NCBI RefSeq assembly: GCF_037977055.1
Contig: NZ_CP150274.1
Coordinates: 5,518,001 to 5,582,000 of the forward strand
DNA: 64,000 nucleotides
Direction: 5' to 3'
Origin: Paenibacillus sp. FSL K6-1096
GTDB lineage: Bacteria > Bacillota > Bacilli > Paenibacillales > Paenibacillaceae
Shown here: positions 49,334 to 58,642 of the stretch, piece by piece
How positions within the stretch are numbered: position 1 is the first letter of the stretch
Layout of the letters: each line of letters begins with the position of its first letter
Notes under the pieces: model-generated
Told to the model about the DNA's origin: nothing
What the model saw: only the letters and a program-made list of their open reading frames with translations
Databases searched by the model: none
Translations under genes and position numbers: made by a program

Positions 49334-50523
49334 GTACCCTGTCTGGCTGGCGACGGCTCCGCAGGAACCTCTGCCGCCGGATCACCGCTCACCGGACCGC
49401 CCGCAGTAGAAGCCTGGGAGGCGGCGAAGGGAGACACGACGAATTCCTCCTCCGGCAGGTGAATCCATTGCTGGAGATAGCCCTGCTGAATCAGCTCCTT
49501 CAGGAGAATGAGCAGAATCGGCGACAGGATAAGTCCGGCGATCCCGAACAGGGACGAGGAGAGAATGACGAACGAGAGCATCAGGAAGGCGGAGGAGACG
49601 CCGATCGAGTTCCCGGTGATTTTGGGCTCAAGCAGCTGTCTTACCACCATCACCACCGCCAGCAGCACAATCAGGCCGATGGCCAGCGGCGTGTTGCCGA
49701 CAATGAACAGGTAGATGATCCAGGGGATCAGCACCGCCGGTACGCCGAGCAGCGGCAGCACATCAACCAGTGCGCAGACCAGTGCGATGGTGATCACATT
49801 GCCTGTGCGCAGAATTAGCAAGCCTACCAGTATAATGACGAAGGTGATGCTGATCAGGATCAGCTGGGCTTTCAGATAAGAACCGATGGCCTTGAATACA
49901 TTGCCCTGAAGGAACGCATAAGCGTTCTTGAACGTTCTCGGCAGCTTCTCATGGGCTATTCTTCGCCAGTCCTTGATCTCCATGCTCAGGAAGAAGGCCA
50001 GAATGATCGCAATCCCGAAGTTGGCCATGAAGGAGGAGAAAGAACCAAGCACTCCGACCATATACTTGAAGAAGGCAACCATCCACTTCGAGAGAATATT
50101 GGTGGCATCCGTGAAGTAGCCGTTCAGCTTATCCGTCACATCAGCCGGGAGCGCATCAATCTTATGCTGAAGATAATTGGTCGTATCGGTGAAATGCTGC
50201 TGAATGATGTATGTATAGTGAGGCAGATTGTGCTGAAGGCGGATCACCTGGGTCGTAATGAGCAGGCCTGCACCGAACAGCACGCCCAGCAGGATCACCA
50301 GGAACAACACCACCGAGATTGCGGAGGCAAAAGGCTTGGCCATCCCCTTGCGGTTCAGGAAGCGGGCCAGCGGCTCTATCAGCAGAAAGACAAAAAAGGA
50401 CAGAAATACCGGTGCGGCCAGCTGGTACAGCTTGCTGAAGGCAAGCATCACGAGGTATACCGTAAGAATGACCAGCCCGATGTCGAAAAAGGTGCGCCAA
50501 TATTTTTTGTACAGTGGCAGCAT
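49282..50523 (-). CDS. ytvI: AI-2E/YtvI-like membrane protein
   Basis: The 413-residue protein has seven or eight predicted transmembrane helices of the AI-2E transporter family, with a long extracellular region at about 100-170 and the segment VDVLPLLGVPAVLIPWIIYLFI. The start MLPLYKKYWRTFFDIGLVIL resembles sporulation protein YtvI. The C-terminal 50 residues are Pro/Ala/Ser-rich and overlap the PBP gene on the other strand by 52 bp. ATG 50523 begins the homologous sequence; AAAAGGGG lies farther upstream than usual, and GTG 50583 is an alternative. Its transported substrate is unknown. Confidence 0.8.
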   Translation of the reverse strand: MLPLYKKYWRTFFDIGLVILTVYLVMLAFSKLYQLAAPVFLSFFVFLLIEPLARFLNRKGMAKPFASAISVVLFLVILLGVLFGAGLLITTQVIRLQHNLPHYTYIIQQHFTDTTNYLQHKIDALPADVTDKLNGYFTDATNILSKWMVAFFKYMVGVLGSFSSFMANFGIAIILAFFLSMEIKDWRRIAHEKLPRTFKNAYAFLQGNVFKAIGSYLKAQLILISITFVIILVGLLILRTGNVITIALVCALVDVLPLLGVPAVLIPWIIYLFIVGNTPLAIGLIVLLAVVMVVRQLLEPKITGNSIGVSSAFLMLSFVILSSSLFGIAGLILSPILLILLKELIQQGYLQQWIHLPEEEFVVSPFAASQASTAGGPVSGDPAAEVPAEPSPARQGTQTPVEPGSGSDNNPNT

Positions 50524-50716
50524 AGATATAAACGACCCCTTTTTATAGTTGATTTGTAGTCCGACCTTCAACTCATTGTACACGATTTTAATAAAAACCG
50601 TCTATTTCTTTGGCACCTGTGTTAAAATAGGGGGTGATGTTTTTGGCCGTATCACATCTAGATGTTTGCAGACGTAGGTCGAGCCAAAGTCAACTCAGGA
50701 AAAGCGGTGAATATAC

Positions 50717-52093
50717 ATGCAGACTTTGCTGCTCTGGCTATTTTACATTTCTACCTTTTATGCTTTTATTCCCGGCATGATCAGCCGCTTGTTTGGCTAT
50801 CGTGTCTTCCGCAAAGGAATCGGCCGTACGGATTATTGCCTGACCTTCGATGACGGGCCTGATCCGCATTATACACCATTACTGCTCGATCTGCTGAAGC
50901 GCTACGGGGTGAAGGCCACCTTCTTCGTTGTCGGCTCCCATGCGGAGCAGCACCCCGGGATTATCAAGCGCATGCATGAGGAAGGGCATCTGATCGGGAT
51001 TCATAATTATGTCCATAAGACGAACTGGCTGATGCGTCCGGCCACGGTAAGGAAGCAGATTGACCAGACCAGCGACATCATCTTCGCGATTACCGGCGAG
51101 CGCAGTACGTATTACCGCCCGCCTTGGGGAATTGTGAACCTGTTTGATTTCTCCAAGCGCCGGCAGGTGCAGATTGTGCTGTGGTCGGCGATGTTCGGCG
51201 ACTGGAAAGAGAAGCTCGGGGTTGAGCGGCTGACTGAGAAGCTGCTTGCCAAGCTGGGACCTGGCGAAGTTATGCTGCTTCATGACTGCGGCACCACGCT
51301 CGGCGCTGATCCGAATGCGCCGGAGCATATGCTGATTGCGCTGGAGCGGATGCTGGAGGAGGCCGAGCAGCGCGGCCTGAAGAGCGTGCGGATTGATGAG
51401 ATGATCCGGGCGGTGCGCAGCTCCCCTGTCACCGGCCTGTCGTTCGGCAAGCGGCTGCTCGTCGGACTATGGCTGGGCTGGGAGAAGCTCTTTCAGCTGC
51501 TGTTCCAGATCAAGACGGTTACGCCGCAAGAGCCGTTCCTGCATTACCGCGTACGCAAGTATCAGGGCAGAACGGTCCTGATGGATAACGGTGAGTCCCT
51601 CATCAAAGGCGACAAGGTGATCGAGCTGCATTTCGATAACAGACAGCTGTTCGAGCTAGGGGTGAATTCCCGTTCCATCGCCCAGCTGGCAATCCGCCTG
51701 ATCCGCCGGATGGAGAAGGATCTGCCGCTGCTGGCCGAGCGGATTGCCGGTGATGTGGAGCTGGCTGAGGCCAAGGCGCTCTACGGCGTCAGCATGATTA
51801 ACCGCGGGCCGGAGAAATTCGGCTTCATGGTGCTGGATCTGCCGGGCGGGCTGTTCGCCAGCAGCACCAAGTTCTACCTCAGAATCCTGATGGGAGTGCT
51901 TCATCCGTCAGGCGGGGCGAGACTCAAGGTGCGCAGTGACCAGCTGGTGCCCAAGATGATGCTGTTGCCGGTATCGCAGCTGCTGGACCAGATGAACTGC
52001 CGGCATCCGCAGAAGCCGGTGCCGCAGGAGCGGATGCGGGAAGAGGATTTGGCGCTTAACGCTGAACTGCCTGGAGCAACGGCCGTTCATTGA
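50717..52093 (+). CDS. Polysaccharide deacetylase with C-terminal YkoP-like domain
   Basis: The 458-residue protein has an N-terminal membrane anchor (about 1-20) and a NodB deacetylase domain (about 38-245). Its motifs are complete: TFDDGPDP (about 43-50), HNYVH (about 97-101), RPPWG (about 134-138) and LHDCG (about 189-193). An extra domain of about 200 residues follows (about 260-450), of the kind seen in B. subtilis YkoP. The enzyme should remove acetyl groups from an N-acetylated envelope or secreted glycan. ATG 50717 follows an AGGAAAAGCGGTGA stretch. It is monocistronic with its own terminator. In contrast to the NodB protein at 2597, its active site is intact. Confidence 0.85.
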   Translation: MQTLLLWLFYISTFYAFIPGMISRLFGYRVFRKGIGRTDYCLTFDDGPDPHYTPLLLDLLKRYGVKATFFVVGSHAEQHPGIIKRMHEEGHLIGIHNYVHKTNWLMRPATVRKQIDQTSDIIFAITGERSTYYRPPWGIVNLFDFSKRRQVQIVLWSAMFGDWKEKLGVERLTEKLLAKLGPGEVMLLHDCGTTLGADPNAPEHMLIALERMLEEAEQRGLKSVRIDEMIRAVRSSPVTGLSFGKRLLVGLWLGWEKLFQLLFQIKTVTPQEPFLHYRVRKYQGRTVLMDNGESLIKGDKVIELHFDNRQLFELGVNSRSIAQLAIRLIRRMEKDLPLLAERIAGDVELAEAKALYGVSMINRGPEKFGFMVLDLPGGLFASSTKFYLRILMGVLHPSGGARLKVRSDQLVPKMMLLPVSQLLDQMNCRHPQKPVPQERMREEDLALNAELPGATAVH

Positions 52094-52112
52094 TTATAAG
52101 AATGTAAAAGTC

Positions 52113-52152
52113 AGCAGAGATTCTCCGATAGCCGGAGGATCTCTGCTTTTTT
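52113..52152 (+). terminator. Intrinsic terminator of the deacetylase gene
   Basis: AGCAGAGATTCTCCG pairs with CGGAGGATCTCTGCT, followed by TTTTT. Confidence 0.9.
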
Positions 52153-52279
52153 GTGTTTGTGACATCAGCTGATATTTTGCAGATATAATCGCAATTCTAT
52201 GGGATATTTCTTACGGCGGGGCCGGGCTATGATGGGGATAATCCATTCAAGCACAGGCTAATCTGAGGAGGAGAAGCAA

Positions 52280-53314
52280 TTGAGAATCAACAGACATCCG
52301 GAGAATCCGATTGTGGTGCCCGGCAAGTATGACTGGCGTCTGGCTACGGTATTTAATCCGGCAGTGATTAAGGATAACGGGAAATTCTATATGATTGAAC
52401 GGACGGCAGGCTCCCTGACGCCGTGTAAAAATTACCTGGGTCTGCTGGAAAGCGAAGACGGTGTGCATTTCACCCATGTGAAGGACGAGCCGGTGGTTAC
52501 CCCGGATATGCTCGGCTTTCCGTACGGCAGTGTACAGGACCCGAGAATTGTGAAAATAGGGGATGTGTTCTACATGAGCTTCGCACTCCGTCCCTGTGCC
52601 ATGAATTATTATCCGACAGGAACCGGTATTCCGGAGCGTTCGATTCCTAAATATCCCGACGGCTGGGGAGAAGAGGAAGGCCACTGGCTGACCCGCTCCA
52701 TTCTGATGTCCTCCCGCAATCTGACGGACTGGGAGTATGTCAGCACTACAACTCCCATCGAGATCAACGACCGCAACAATATGCTGTTCCCGGAGAAAAT
52801 AGGCGGCAAATACGCGCTGCTCCGCAGACCCGAGGAATACATCGGTGAGGCTTACGGAACGGAGCAGGCGGCAATCTGGATCTCTTATTCAGAGGATCTG
52901 AAGAACTGGGAGGCCCCGAGTCTGCTGGCCAAAGCAGAGAACAGCTGGGAGAACAAAAAGATCGGTGCCTCCACTCCGCCCATTCGTACGGAGCAGGGCT
53001 GGCTGCTGCTGTACCACGGTGTAGATGATGATACCGTATACCGCCTTGGCGCAATGCTGCTCGATCTGGAGGACCCGTCCAAGGTGCTCGCCAGAACGAA
53101 GGAATTCATCATGGAGCCTGAGACGTACTATGAGAAGTTCGGCTATCAGATTCCCAATGTTATTTTCCCCACCGGCTGTGTGCTGGATGACGGCATCCTG
53201 CACATCTACTATGGCGTAACCGATACGGCGATTGCGCTGGCAACTGTTCCGCTCTCCGACATGCTGGAGCATCTGCTGGGACAGGGCGGTATTGTAAATG
53301 AACTGCAATTGTGA
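52280..53314 (+). CDS. GH130 family glycoside phosphorylase/hydrolase
   Basis: The 344-residue protein has the five-bladed propeller pattern of GH130: TVFNPAVIKDNGKFYMIER (about 23-41), SVQDPRIVKIGDVFYM (about 83-98), IGASTPPIRTEQGWLLLYHGV (about 235-255; shown in parts GASTPPIR and GWLLLYHGV). QDPR carries the Asp expected for the acid function. Members phosphorolyse beta-mannosides (releasing mannose 1-phosphate) or hydrolyse them. Subfamily is not assigned. There is no signal peptide, so it is cytoplasmic. The TTG start at 52280 follows GAGGAGGAG. The cellobiose 2-epimerase at 39524 would supply glucosyl-mannose or mannosyl-glucose in known pathways. A hairpin, not a strong terminator, follows. 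Confidence 0.83.
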   Translation: MRINRHPENPIVVPGKYDWRLATVFNPAVIKDNGKFYMIERTAGSLTPCKNYLGLLESEDGVHFTHVKDEPVVTPDMLGFPYGSVQDPRIVKIGDVFYMSFALRPCAMNYYPTGTGIPERSIPKYPDGWGEEEGHWLTRSILMSSRNLTDWEYVSTTTPIEINDRNNMLFPEKIGGKYALLRRPEEYIGEAYGTEQAAIWISYSEDLKNWEAPSLLAKAENSWENKKIGASTPPIRTEQGWLLLYHGVDDDTVYRLGAMLLDLEDPSKVLARTKEFIMEPETYYEKFGYQIPNVIFPTGCVLDDGILHIYYGVTDTAIALATVPLSDMLEHLLGQGGIVNELQL

Positions 53315-53320
53315 AGCACT

Positions 53321-53346
53321 AACCGCTTGAACATGTTCAGGCGGTT
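53321..53346 (+). terminator. Hairpin after GH130
   Basis: AACCGCTTGAAC pairs with GTTCAGGCGGTT with a two-base loop. It lacks a T-run, so it may be a weak terminator or an RNA stabiliser. Confidence 0.5.
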
Positions 53347-53362
53347 AACATAACTATTCTGT

Positions 53363-53376
53363 TGGAAGCGTTTACC
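53363..53376 (+). promoter_or_regulatory. cre/LacI-type operator before the second ABC operon
   Basis: TGGAAGCGTTTACC matches the cre pattern in 13 of 14 positions. A -10 box TATAAT follows at 53486-53491 with no good -35, so the promoter is probably activated. The rest of the 306-bp gap is AT-rich and shows nothing else. Confidence 0.5.
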
Positions 53377-53620
53377 CGGAGAGACATCCAGGAAAATACG
53401 ATTTATATAACATGAAATGTAATGTAAATTGACTTGTTTTCAGCTATTTTCTATGAATTTTACAAACAAGCTGTAGAATAACGGATATAATCTAACATTT
53501 GTAGGATATAGACGGCAGCCGATAGCTTTTATAATTAACGTAACCACTCAGCCAACTACCCAACAGGGAATCTGAGGTGCGGGAATAGCTGATACTATAA
53601 TAGTAGAAAGAGGGTCGAAT

Positions 53621-54940
53621 ATGGTGACAATGAAACAGACCAAAAAAGCAGCGTTACTTGGCTTAACCGGCGCGCTGGCTTTGTTCACAGCAGCATGCGG
53701 CAACGGCAACACCGGCAATGCAGGGAATACTGGAGCGGGCGGAAATGGCGAAGAGACCATCACCCTGAATATGATGCATCCCTGGACATCGCCCAATGTA
53801 GATAACGAAGTGTACAAGGCACGGATCGCCAAATTTGAAGCGGAGCACCCGAACATTGTCATCAAGCAGGACGGAGTGCCTTCCGCACAATACAAAACCA
53901 AGCTGCGCACCCTGGCCGCCGCCAACAATCTGGCAGACATCAATGTGGTATGGCCCGGAGCGGATCTGGAGCCGCTGGTCGAAGGAAGTCTGGTGGAGCC
54001 GATCGATGGTCTGATGGATAACTGGAAATCGATTTTGCCGGAGAGCGCATTGGCCGGGTTCAATATCGGCGGCAAGCAGTATGCGGTACCGACCAAGCAG
54101 ACCTTCGTAGACATTATTTATTACAACAAAGATATGTTCGCGCAAGTAGGTTATACAGAATTCCCTGATACGTACGATAAGCTCATCGATGCAGTGACCA
54201 AGCTGAAAGCGGCGGGAATTACCCCAATCTCGCTGGGCAATAAGGAGCAATGGCCGCTGCAGTCCTCCTATCTGTCCATTATCGGGGACCGCTTTACCGG
54301 CAGTGACTTCCTCACCAAGGTGATCAATAAGGAAGCGAAGTTTACCGACCCGGATTTCGTCAAAGCGATTGCCGTCATTGATGAGCTGACCAAGCTGGGG
54401 GCCTTCAATACCGACGCCAACAATATGGATTCGGTGCAAGGGCAGGATTATTTCATTCAGGGAAAAGCAGCTATGCACATCTCTTCCTCCACCGTTGATG
54501 CGAGAATCCGGATTAACAATGACGAAGGCGACAAGTTCGGCATTGCCCTGTTCCCGAGCGTGGAGGGCGGCAAAGGAGATCCGGTAAAGAGTGCGGGTGT
54601 GGTGCAGTACGGCATCGCCATCAAGAGCGGGCTGAATGAGAAGACCAAAGCGGCTGCTGAGGAATTCATGAAGTATTTTGTCAACGAGGACCTGTACAAG
54701 GAGCTGATCCGCAACGGAGTGGTCGTTCCGGCCACGGTTGAAATTCCCGAGGATGCCAGCCCGTATCTGAAGGAGATGCTTGAGCTGACCGGCAAAGGCA
54801 CAGCCCCTGTATTCGACAGTATCATTCCGACACAAGTGGTTGACGTTGTACAGAATGGGATCCAGGCGCTGACCGTAGGCCGTGGCACACCTGAGAAGGT
54901 CGCGGCGGATGCGCAGGAAGCTATAGACCAAATGAACTAA
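53621..54940 (+). CDS. ABC sugar-binding lipoprotein (second locus)
   Basis: The 439-residue protein has a lipoprotein signal with lipobox FTAAC (Cys about 26), a Gly/Asn tether and a family 1 binding domain (MMHPWTSPNVDNEVYKARIAKFE, AVPTKQTFVDIIYYNKDMFAQVGY, shown in parts). It serves the permeases at 55041 and 55947. ATG 53621 follows AAAGAGGG. The transcript has an intercistronic hairpin after it, which in such operons often gives more binding protein than permease. It is not a close paralog of the proteins at 37047 and 42121. Confidence 0.9.
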   Translation: MVTMKQTKKAALLGLTGALALFTAACGNGNTGNAGNTGAGGNGEETITLNMMHPWTSPNVDNEVYKARIAKFEAEHPNIVIKQDGVPSAQYKTKLRTLAAANNLADINVVWPGADLEPLVEGSLVEPIDGLMDNWKSILPESALAGFNIGGKQYAVPTKQTFVDIIYYNKDMFAQVGYTEFPDTYDKLIDAVTKLKAAGITPISLGNKEQWPLQSSYLSIIGDRFTGSDFLTKVINKEAKFTDPDFVKAIAVIDELTKLGAFNTDANNMDSVQGQDYFIQGKAAMHISSSTVDARIRINNDEGDKFGIALFPSVEGGKGDPVKSAGVVQYGIAIKSGLNEKTKAAAEEFMKYFVNEDLYKELIRNGVVVPATVEIPEDASPYLKEMLELTGKGTAPVFDSIIPTQVVDVVQNGIQALTVGRGTPEKVAADAQEAIDQMN

Positions 54941-54947
54941 GACCCAT

Positions 54948-54999
54948 ACGGAGAAACGGAGACCGCTGTTAGCATCACTTAGCGCCCCCGTTTCTCCGT
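54948..54999 (+). other. Intercistronic hairpin between binding-protein and permease genes
   Basis: ACGGAGAAACGG (54948-54959) pairs perfectly with CCGTTTCTCCGT (54988-54999). It has a 28-base loop and no T-run. It may protect the 3' end of the binding-protein message. Confidence 0.65.
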
Positions 55000-55040
55000 T
55001 TCATAAGCAGATTAGGATTCAACTGGAAGGGGGATGCCCT

Positions 55041-55916
55041 GTGCATACGCTTAAGCAAAATAAACTGGCGATCTTTATCGGATTATTTCCGGCGCTGGTC
55101 ATCTATCTGGGAATTGCGATCATACCGATCGGCATTTCGCTCTACTACTCGGTGATGGACTGGAACGGGATCGGCAAGATGACTTTTATCGGCCTGGACA
55201 ACTATTCCCGCATTCTTACGGATGATACGTTCTGGCTGTCTGTACAGAATAACGTTGTTATTATGCTGACGGGGCTGGTCGGCCAGCTTCCGCTGGGATT
55301 GATCATGGCTATGCTGCTGAACAAGGGGCTGAAGGGCTCAGGCTTTTTCCGTACCGTAGGGTTCATGCCTGTGGTTATCTCGTCCGTCATGGTTTCCTTA
55401 ATTTGGGGCATGATCTATAACACGGAATACGGGATGCTGAACAGCATGCTGGCCTTCTTCGGACTGGAGAGCTGGCAGCAGAACTGGCTGGGGGATATGA
55501 AGTGGTCGATGCTGTCCATCAGTGTGGCCTACATTTGGCAGAACTGCGGTCTGTATATGGTTATTTTCCTGGCCGCCCTGCAGAATATCCCGGATGAGGT
55601 CAATGAGGCGGCCGAGCTGGATGGAGCAACCGGCTTCCGGCGCACCCTGCATATCACGATTCCGATGCTCCGCAGCACCATCATGGTAGCGGTAGTCTAC
55701 AGCATCAGCAACTCTTTCCGTGTATTTGATCTGATTCAGGTACTGACCGGCGGCGGGCCGGCGCATCAGACGGAGGTCATGACGCTCTATATGTACAATA
55801 GCGCATTTATGAATTTGCGTTACGGCTACGGCAGTGCGGTATCGATTCTGATTCTGCTGTTCAGTCTGATCGTGATCACTATCGTCAACCGGCTGGGCCG
55901 GGAGAAGGATGCCTGA
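55041..55916 (+). CDS. Sugar ABC transporter permease 1 (second locus)
   Basis: The 291-residue protein has six transmembrane helices and the EAA loop EAAELDGATGFRRTLHITIP (about 193-212). It resembles the MalF side of sugar importers (TGGGPAHQTEVMTLYMY near the C-terminus). GTG 55041 follows AAGGGGGATG. It forms the channel with the gene at 55947. No ATPase is encoded nearby. Confidence 0.92.
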   Translation: MHTLKQNKLAIFIGLFPALVIYLGIAIIPIGISLYYSVMDWNGIGKMTFIGLDNYSRILTDDTFWLSVQNNVVIMLTGLVGQLPLGLIMAMLLNKGLKGSGFFRTVGFMPVVISSVMVSLIWGMIYNTEYGMLNSMLAFFGLESWQQNWLGDMKWSMLSISVAYIWQNCGLYMVIFLAALQNIPDEVNEAAELDGATGFRRTLHITIPMLRSTIMVAVVYSISNSFRVFDLIQVLTGGGPAHQTEVMTLYMYNSAFMNLRYGYGSAVSILILLFSLIVITIVNRLGREKDA

Positions 55917-55946
55917 TGAAGTTGTACAGAGAGGAGGAGAGCACCT

Positions 55947-56777
55947 GTGAATAAAAAAACACCGTTATTCAAAATCATGGCCTACACTTTTTTGAGTCTG
56001 TTCGCTATTATGAATATAATTCCGATCTTCTGGATGATCGTCAATTCGTTTAAGGAAGAGCAGGAATATGCAGCCAATCCGTTCTCTTTCCCGGCCACAC
56101 TGCATTTCTCCAACTACACTAAGGCTTGGGAAATTGCCAATATGAATATTTATTTCCTGAACAGTCTGCTGATTACGTTCGTGTCGCTGGTGGTGACCGT
56201 GCTGCTGGGCTCGCTTGCCGCCTATTTCCTGGCCCGGTTCACCTTCAAGCTCCGCGGCTTCACGTATGCGCTGTTTCTGCTCGGCATGCTGGTGCCGATT
56301 CATGCTACACTGATTCCGATCTTTTTGATTATGCAAAAAATGAGTCTGATCGATACGTACTTATCGCTAATTCTGCCTTATACGGCATTTCACCTGTCGC
56401 TGACGGTGTTTATTCTGGAGGGCTTTATGCGGGGCTTTCCCAAGGATCTGGAAGAGTCGGGGATTATGGATGGAGCGGGTGTATTCCGCATTTTCTGGTC
56501 GATTATTCTGCCGATCACGCGCCCGGCTATGGCTACCGTCGTGATTCTGAACTTTATTTACAACTGGAATGAATATTTATTCGCGCTCGTGCTGATCACC
56601 TCCAATTCGCTCAAGACGCTGCCGCTGGGGCTGGCGAATTTTGTCGGCGTGGAGACGGCGAGCTATACGCTGCAGATGTCGGCGCTGACCATTGCACTTG
56701 TTCCCATACTGATCTTTTATCTGCTGCTGCAGAAGCAGCTGGTAACCGGCATGACCGCCGGAGCGGTTAAGGGCTAA
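55947..56777 (+). CDS. Sugar ABC transporter permease 2 (second locus)
   Basis: The 276-residue protein has six transmembrane helices, the EAA loop EESGIMDGAGVFRIFWSIILP (about 171-191; parts EESGIMDGAG and WSIILP) and the end LVTGMTAGAVKG typical of MalG-type permeases. GTG 55947 has GAGGAGGAGAG upstream. It lies 30 bp after permease 1 and 56 bp before the kinase gene, so the operon probably continues. Confidence 0.92.
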   Translation: MNKKTPLFKIMAYTFLSLFAIMNIIPIFWMIVNSFKEEQEYAANPFSFPATLHFSNYTKAWEIANMNIYFLNSLLITFVSLVVTVLLGSLAAYFLARFTFKLRGFTYALFLLGMLVPIHATLIPIFLIMQKMSLIDTYLSLILPYTAFHLSLTVFILEGFMRGFPKDLEESGIMDGAGVFRIFWSIILPITRPAMATVVILNFIYNWNEYLFALVLITSNSLKTLPLGLANFVGVETASYTLQMSALTIALVPILIFYLLLQKQLVTGMTAGAVKG

Positions 56778-56833
56778 ACCGGGGTCTTGCAGCAACAGAA
56801 AGCAGCGGGCAGTTAGGATAAAGGAGTCTGAGG

Positions 56834-58642
56834 ATGAAGACACGCTGGATAAGGTCCGGTAATTTCGGCTTAAAACGCAAGGCTATGGTGATCTTTCTGC
56901 TACTTGTCATTCTGCCGACCATCGGGGTCGGGGTCATTGTTCAATATAAATACAATAAGGTGCTCCGCGAGCAGTTCATCAATTCAACCCGCCGCAACCT
57001 TGACAATGTGACCAGCCAGCTTGGCGAGCAGACTAAAATGGTGGAGGATATCGCCGATTATTTCATTCTGAGTCCCGACATGCGGAACTTTCTCCGCAGC
57101 TATCCGCCGCTTGAAGTTGAACAAAGGGCTGTATATAAGCGTAATATCGAGGATTTCCTGACGTTTCAATTAATGTCGCGAAGCTATATCCGCTCCATTG
57201 AAATCTCCGGCTACAACGGTAACACCATTGAGATGGGGGAGCCGTTCAGCGGGGATGAAGGGAAGTGGGAGCATGAGGCGGTGGCCCGCAAAGGCGGGAT
57301 TCTCTGGACCGAGGGCTACCCGCTCTACAGCTCCTGGAATGGGCAGGTGAGGGTGCTCTCCATGATCCGCATCCTGAATTCCTTCAGTGAAATTACGAAG
57401 CCGCTCGGCAGGCTGACCATCCGGCTGGATGAGGCGAGTATCGCTGCCCAGCTTGAAAAAGGTGTGCTGGGGGCCGGTTACGGCAGCGTGTTCGTGATGG
57501 GCGGAGCCGGTGATCTGATCCTGGAATCCGTCAACCGTCTGCCGGACAGCTATGTTCCGGGCCGGGAGCTGATGCAGACGCTAACGGCGTCCAGCAGCAA
57601 GCTTGCCACCGCAGTAATCGGGGGTAAGCGTTACCTGAGTATGTACAATCAAATTGAAAATTCCGACTGGAAAGTGGTCGTTATCATCTCTGAAGAGAAG
57701 ATGGCTGAGGAATTCCGCAGCGTCAAGATCGTGATGTCGGTTATCCTGACTGCCATCCTGGTGCTGGCACTCGCTGCGCTTGTCGGATTCCACTATACCA
57801 TTATCCGGCCGATTCTGCGGCTGAAGATCGAGACAGGGCGTGTCGCCGGCGGTGACTTCAGCGCCAGGGTGCCTGTTAACTCCCAGGATGAAATCGCCGA
57901 GCTGGGCAGCAAGTTCAACGAGATGGTTGTAACCATACAGCAGCTTATAGATCATAAATACAAGCTGGAGCTTCGGGAACGGGAGTCGGAGCTGAAGCTG
58001 ATGCAGAATCAGATGGACCCTCATTTTCTGTACAACACCCTGGATATGATCCGCTGGACAGCCCGTCTGGAGCAGGCGGAGCAATCCAGCCAGCTGATCG
58101 AAATGCTGTCCAGATTCTTCCGCGCCAGCGTCAATAACGGCAGCTATCAGACGACGGTGGGCAAGGAAATGGATTTCGTCCAGGCTTATTTGTATTTACA
58201 ACAGTATAGACTAGGTGACAAGCTGTCTTATTCACTGCATCTGGAGCCTGGTATTGAAGAGGCGGTTACGCTGAAGGCCACCATCCAGCCGCTGGTGGAG
58301 AACGCGGTTAAGCATGGCTTAGACCGGAGCAAGCCACTCTATAGGATTGAAGTGAAGGCATATACCTCCGGAGATGAAATCCGGATTGATGTGACCGACA
58401 ACGGAACAGGCATGTCCCAAGACCGGCTGCGGGAAATAGAAGCCGGCCTCCACCACAGGCCTTCCATGCGGGTAAGCGGCCACGAAGGGGCGCTGCGCAA
58501 TATTCATGAACGGCTGTCCATTTTCTTCGGACAGGATTACGGGCTGCGGATTATCAATACTTCGGGTGAGGGCACGGGCATCCGTGTCACGCTCCCGCTG
58601 CGGCAGTCCACAAGCGAGGGGGCAGAAGATCATGAGCAATAA
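56834..58642 (+). CDS. YesM-type sensor histidine kinase (second locus)
   Basis: The 602-residue membrane kinase has TM1 (about 20-40), an extracellular sensor region (about 42-295), TM2 (about 298-322), HAMP, the His_kinase domain with phospho-acceptor His397 in MDPHFLYN, and an ATPase domain (LVENAVKHGL, DNGTGMS). It should sense an extracellular sugar or binding protein and phosphorylate the response regulator encoded next. ATG 56834 follows AAGGAGTCTGAGG. The end overlaps the regulator start by 11 bases. The order permease-kinase-regulator-GH3 points to a self-regulated glycan locus. Confidence 0.93.
   Translation: MKTRWIRSGNFGLKRKAMVIFLLLVILPTIGVGVIVQYKYNKVLREQFINSTRRNLDNVTSQLGEQTKMVEDIADYFILSPDMRNFLRSYPPLEVEQRAVYKRNIEDFLTFQLMSRSYIRSIEISGYNGNTIEMGEPFSGDEGKWEHEAVARKGGILWTEGYPLYSSWNGQVRVLSMIRILNSFSEITKPLGRLTIRLDEASIAAQLEKGVLGAGYGSVFVMGGAGDLILESVNRLPDSYVPGRELMQTLTASSSKLATAVIGGKRYLSMYNQIENSDWKVVVIISEEKMAEEFRSVKIVMSVILTAILVLALAALVGFHYTIIRPILRLKIETGRVAGGDFSARVPVNSQDEIAELGSKFNEMVVTIQQLIDHKYKLELRERESELKLMQNQMDPHFLYNTLDMIRWTARLEQAEQSSQLIEMLSRFFRASVNNGSYQTTVGKEMDFVQAYLYLQQYRLGDKLSYSLHLEPGIEEAVTLKATIQPLVENAVKHGLDRSKPLYRIEVKAYTSGDEIRIDVTDNGTGMSQDRLREIEAGLHHRPSMRVSGHEGALRNIHERLSIFFGQDYGLRIINTSGEGTGIRVTLPLRQSTSEGAEDHEQ

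Noticed and set aside
53663-54931. Long open frame on the minus strand opposite the binding-protein gene
   Set aside because: It is the antisense shadow of a clear lipoprotein gene; its translation has no domain pattern and there is no ribosome binding site. The same holds for the long antisense frames at 24485-25411, 25430-26314 and 30543-31670.
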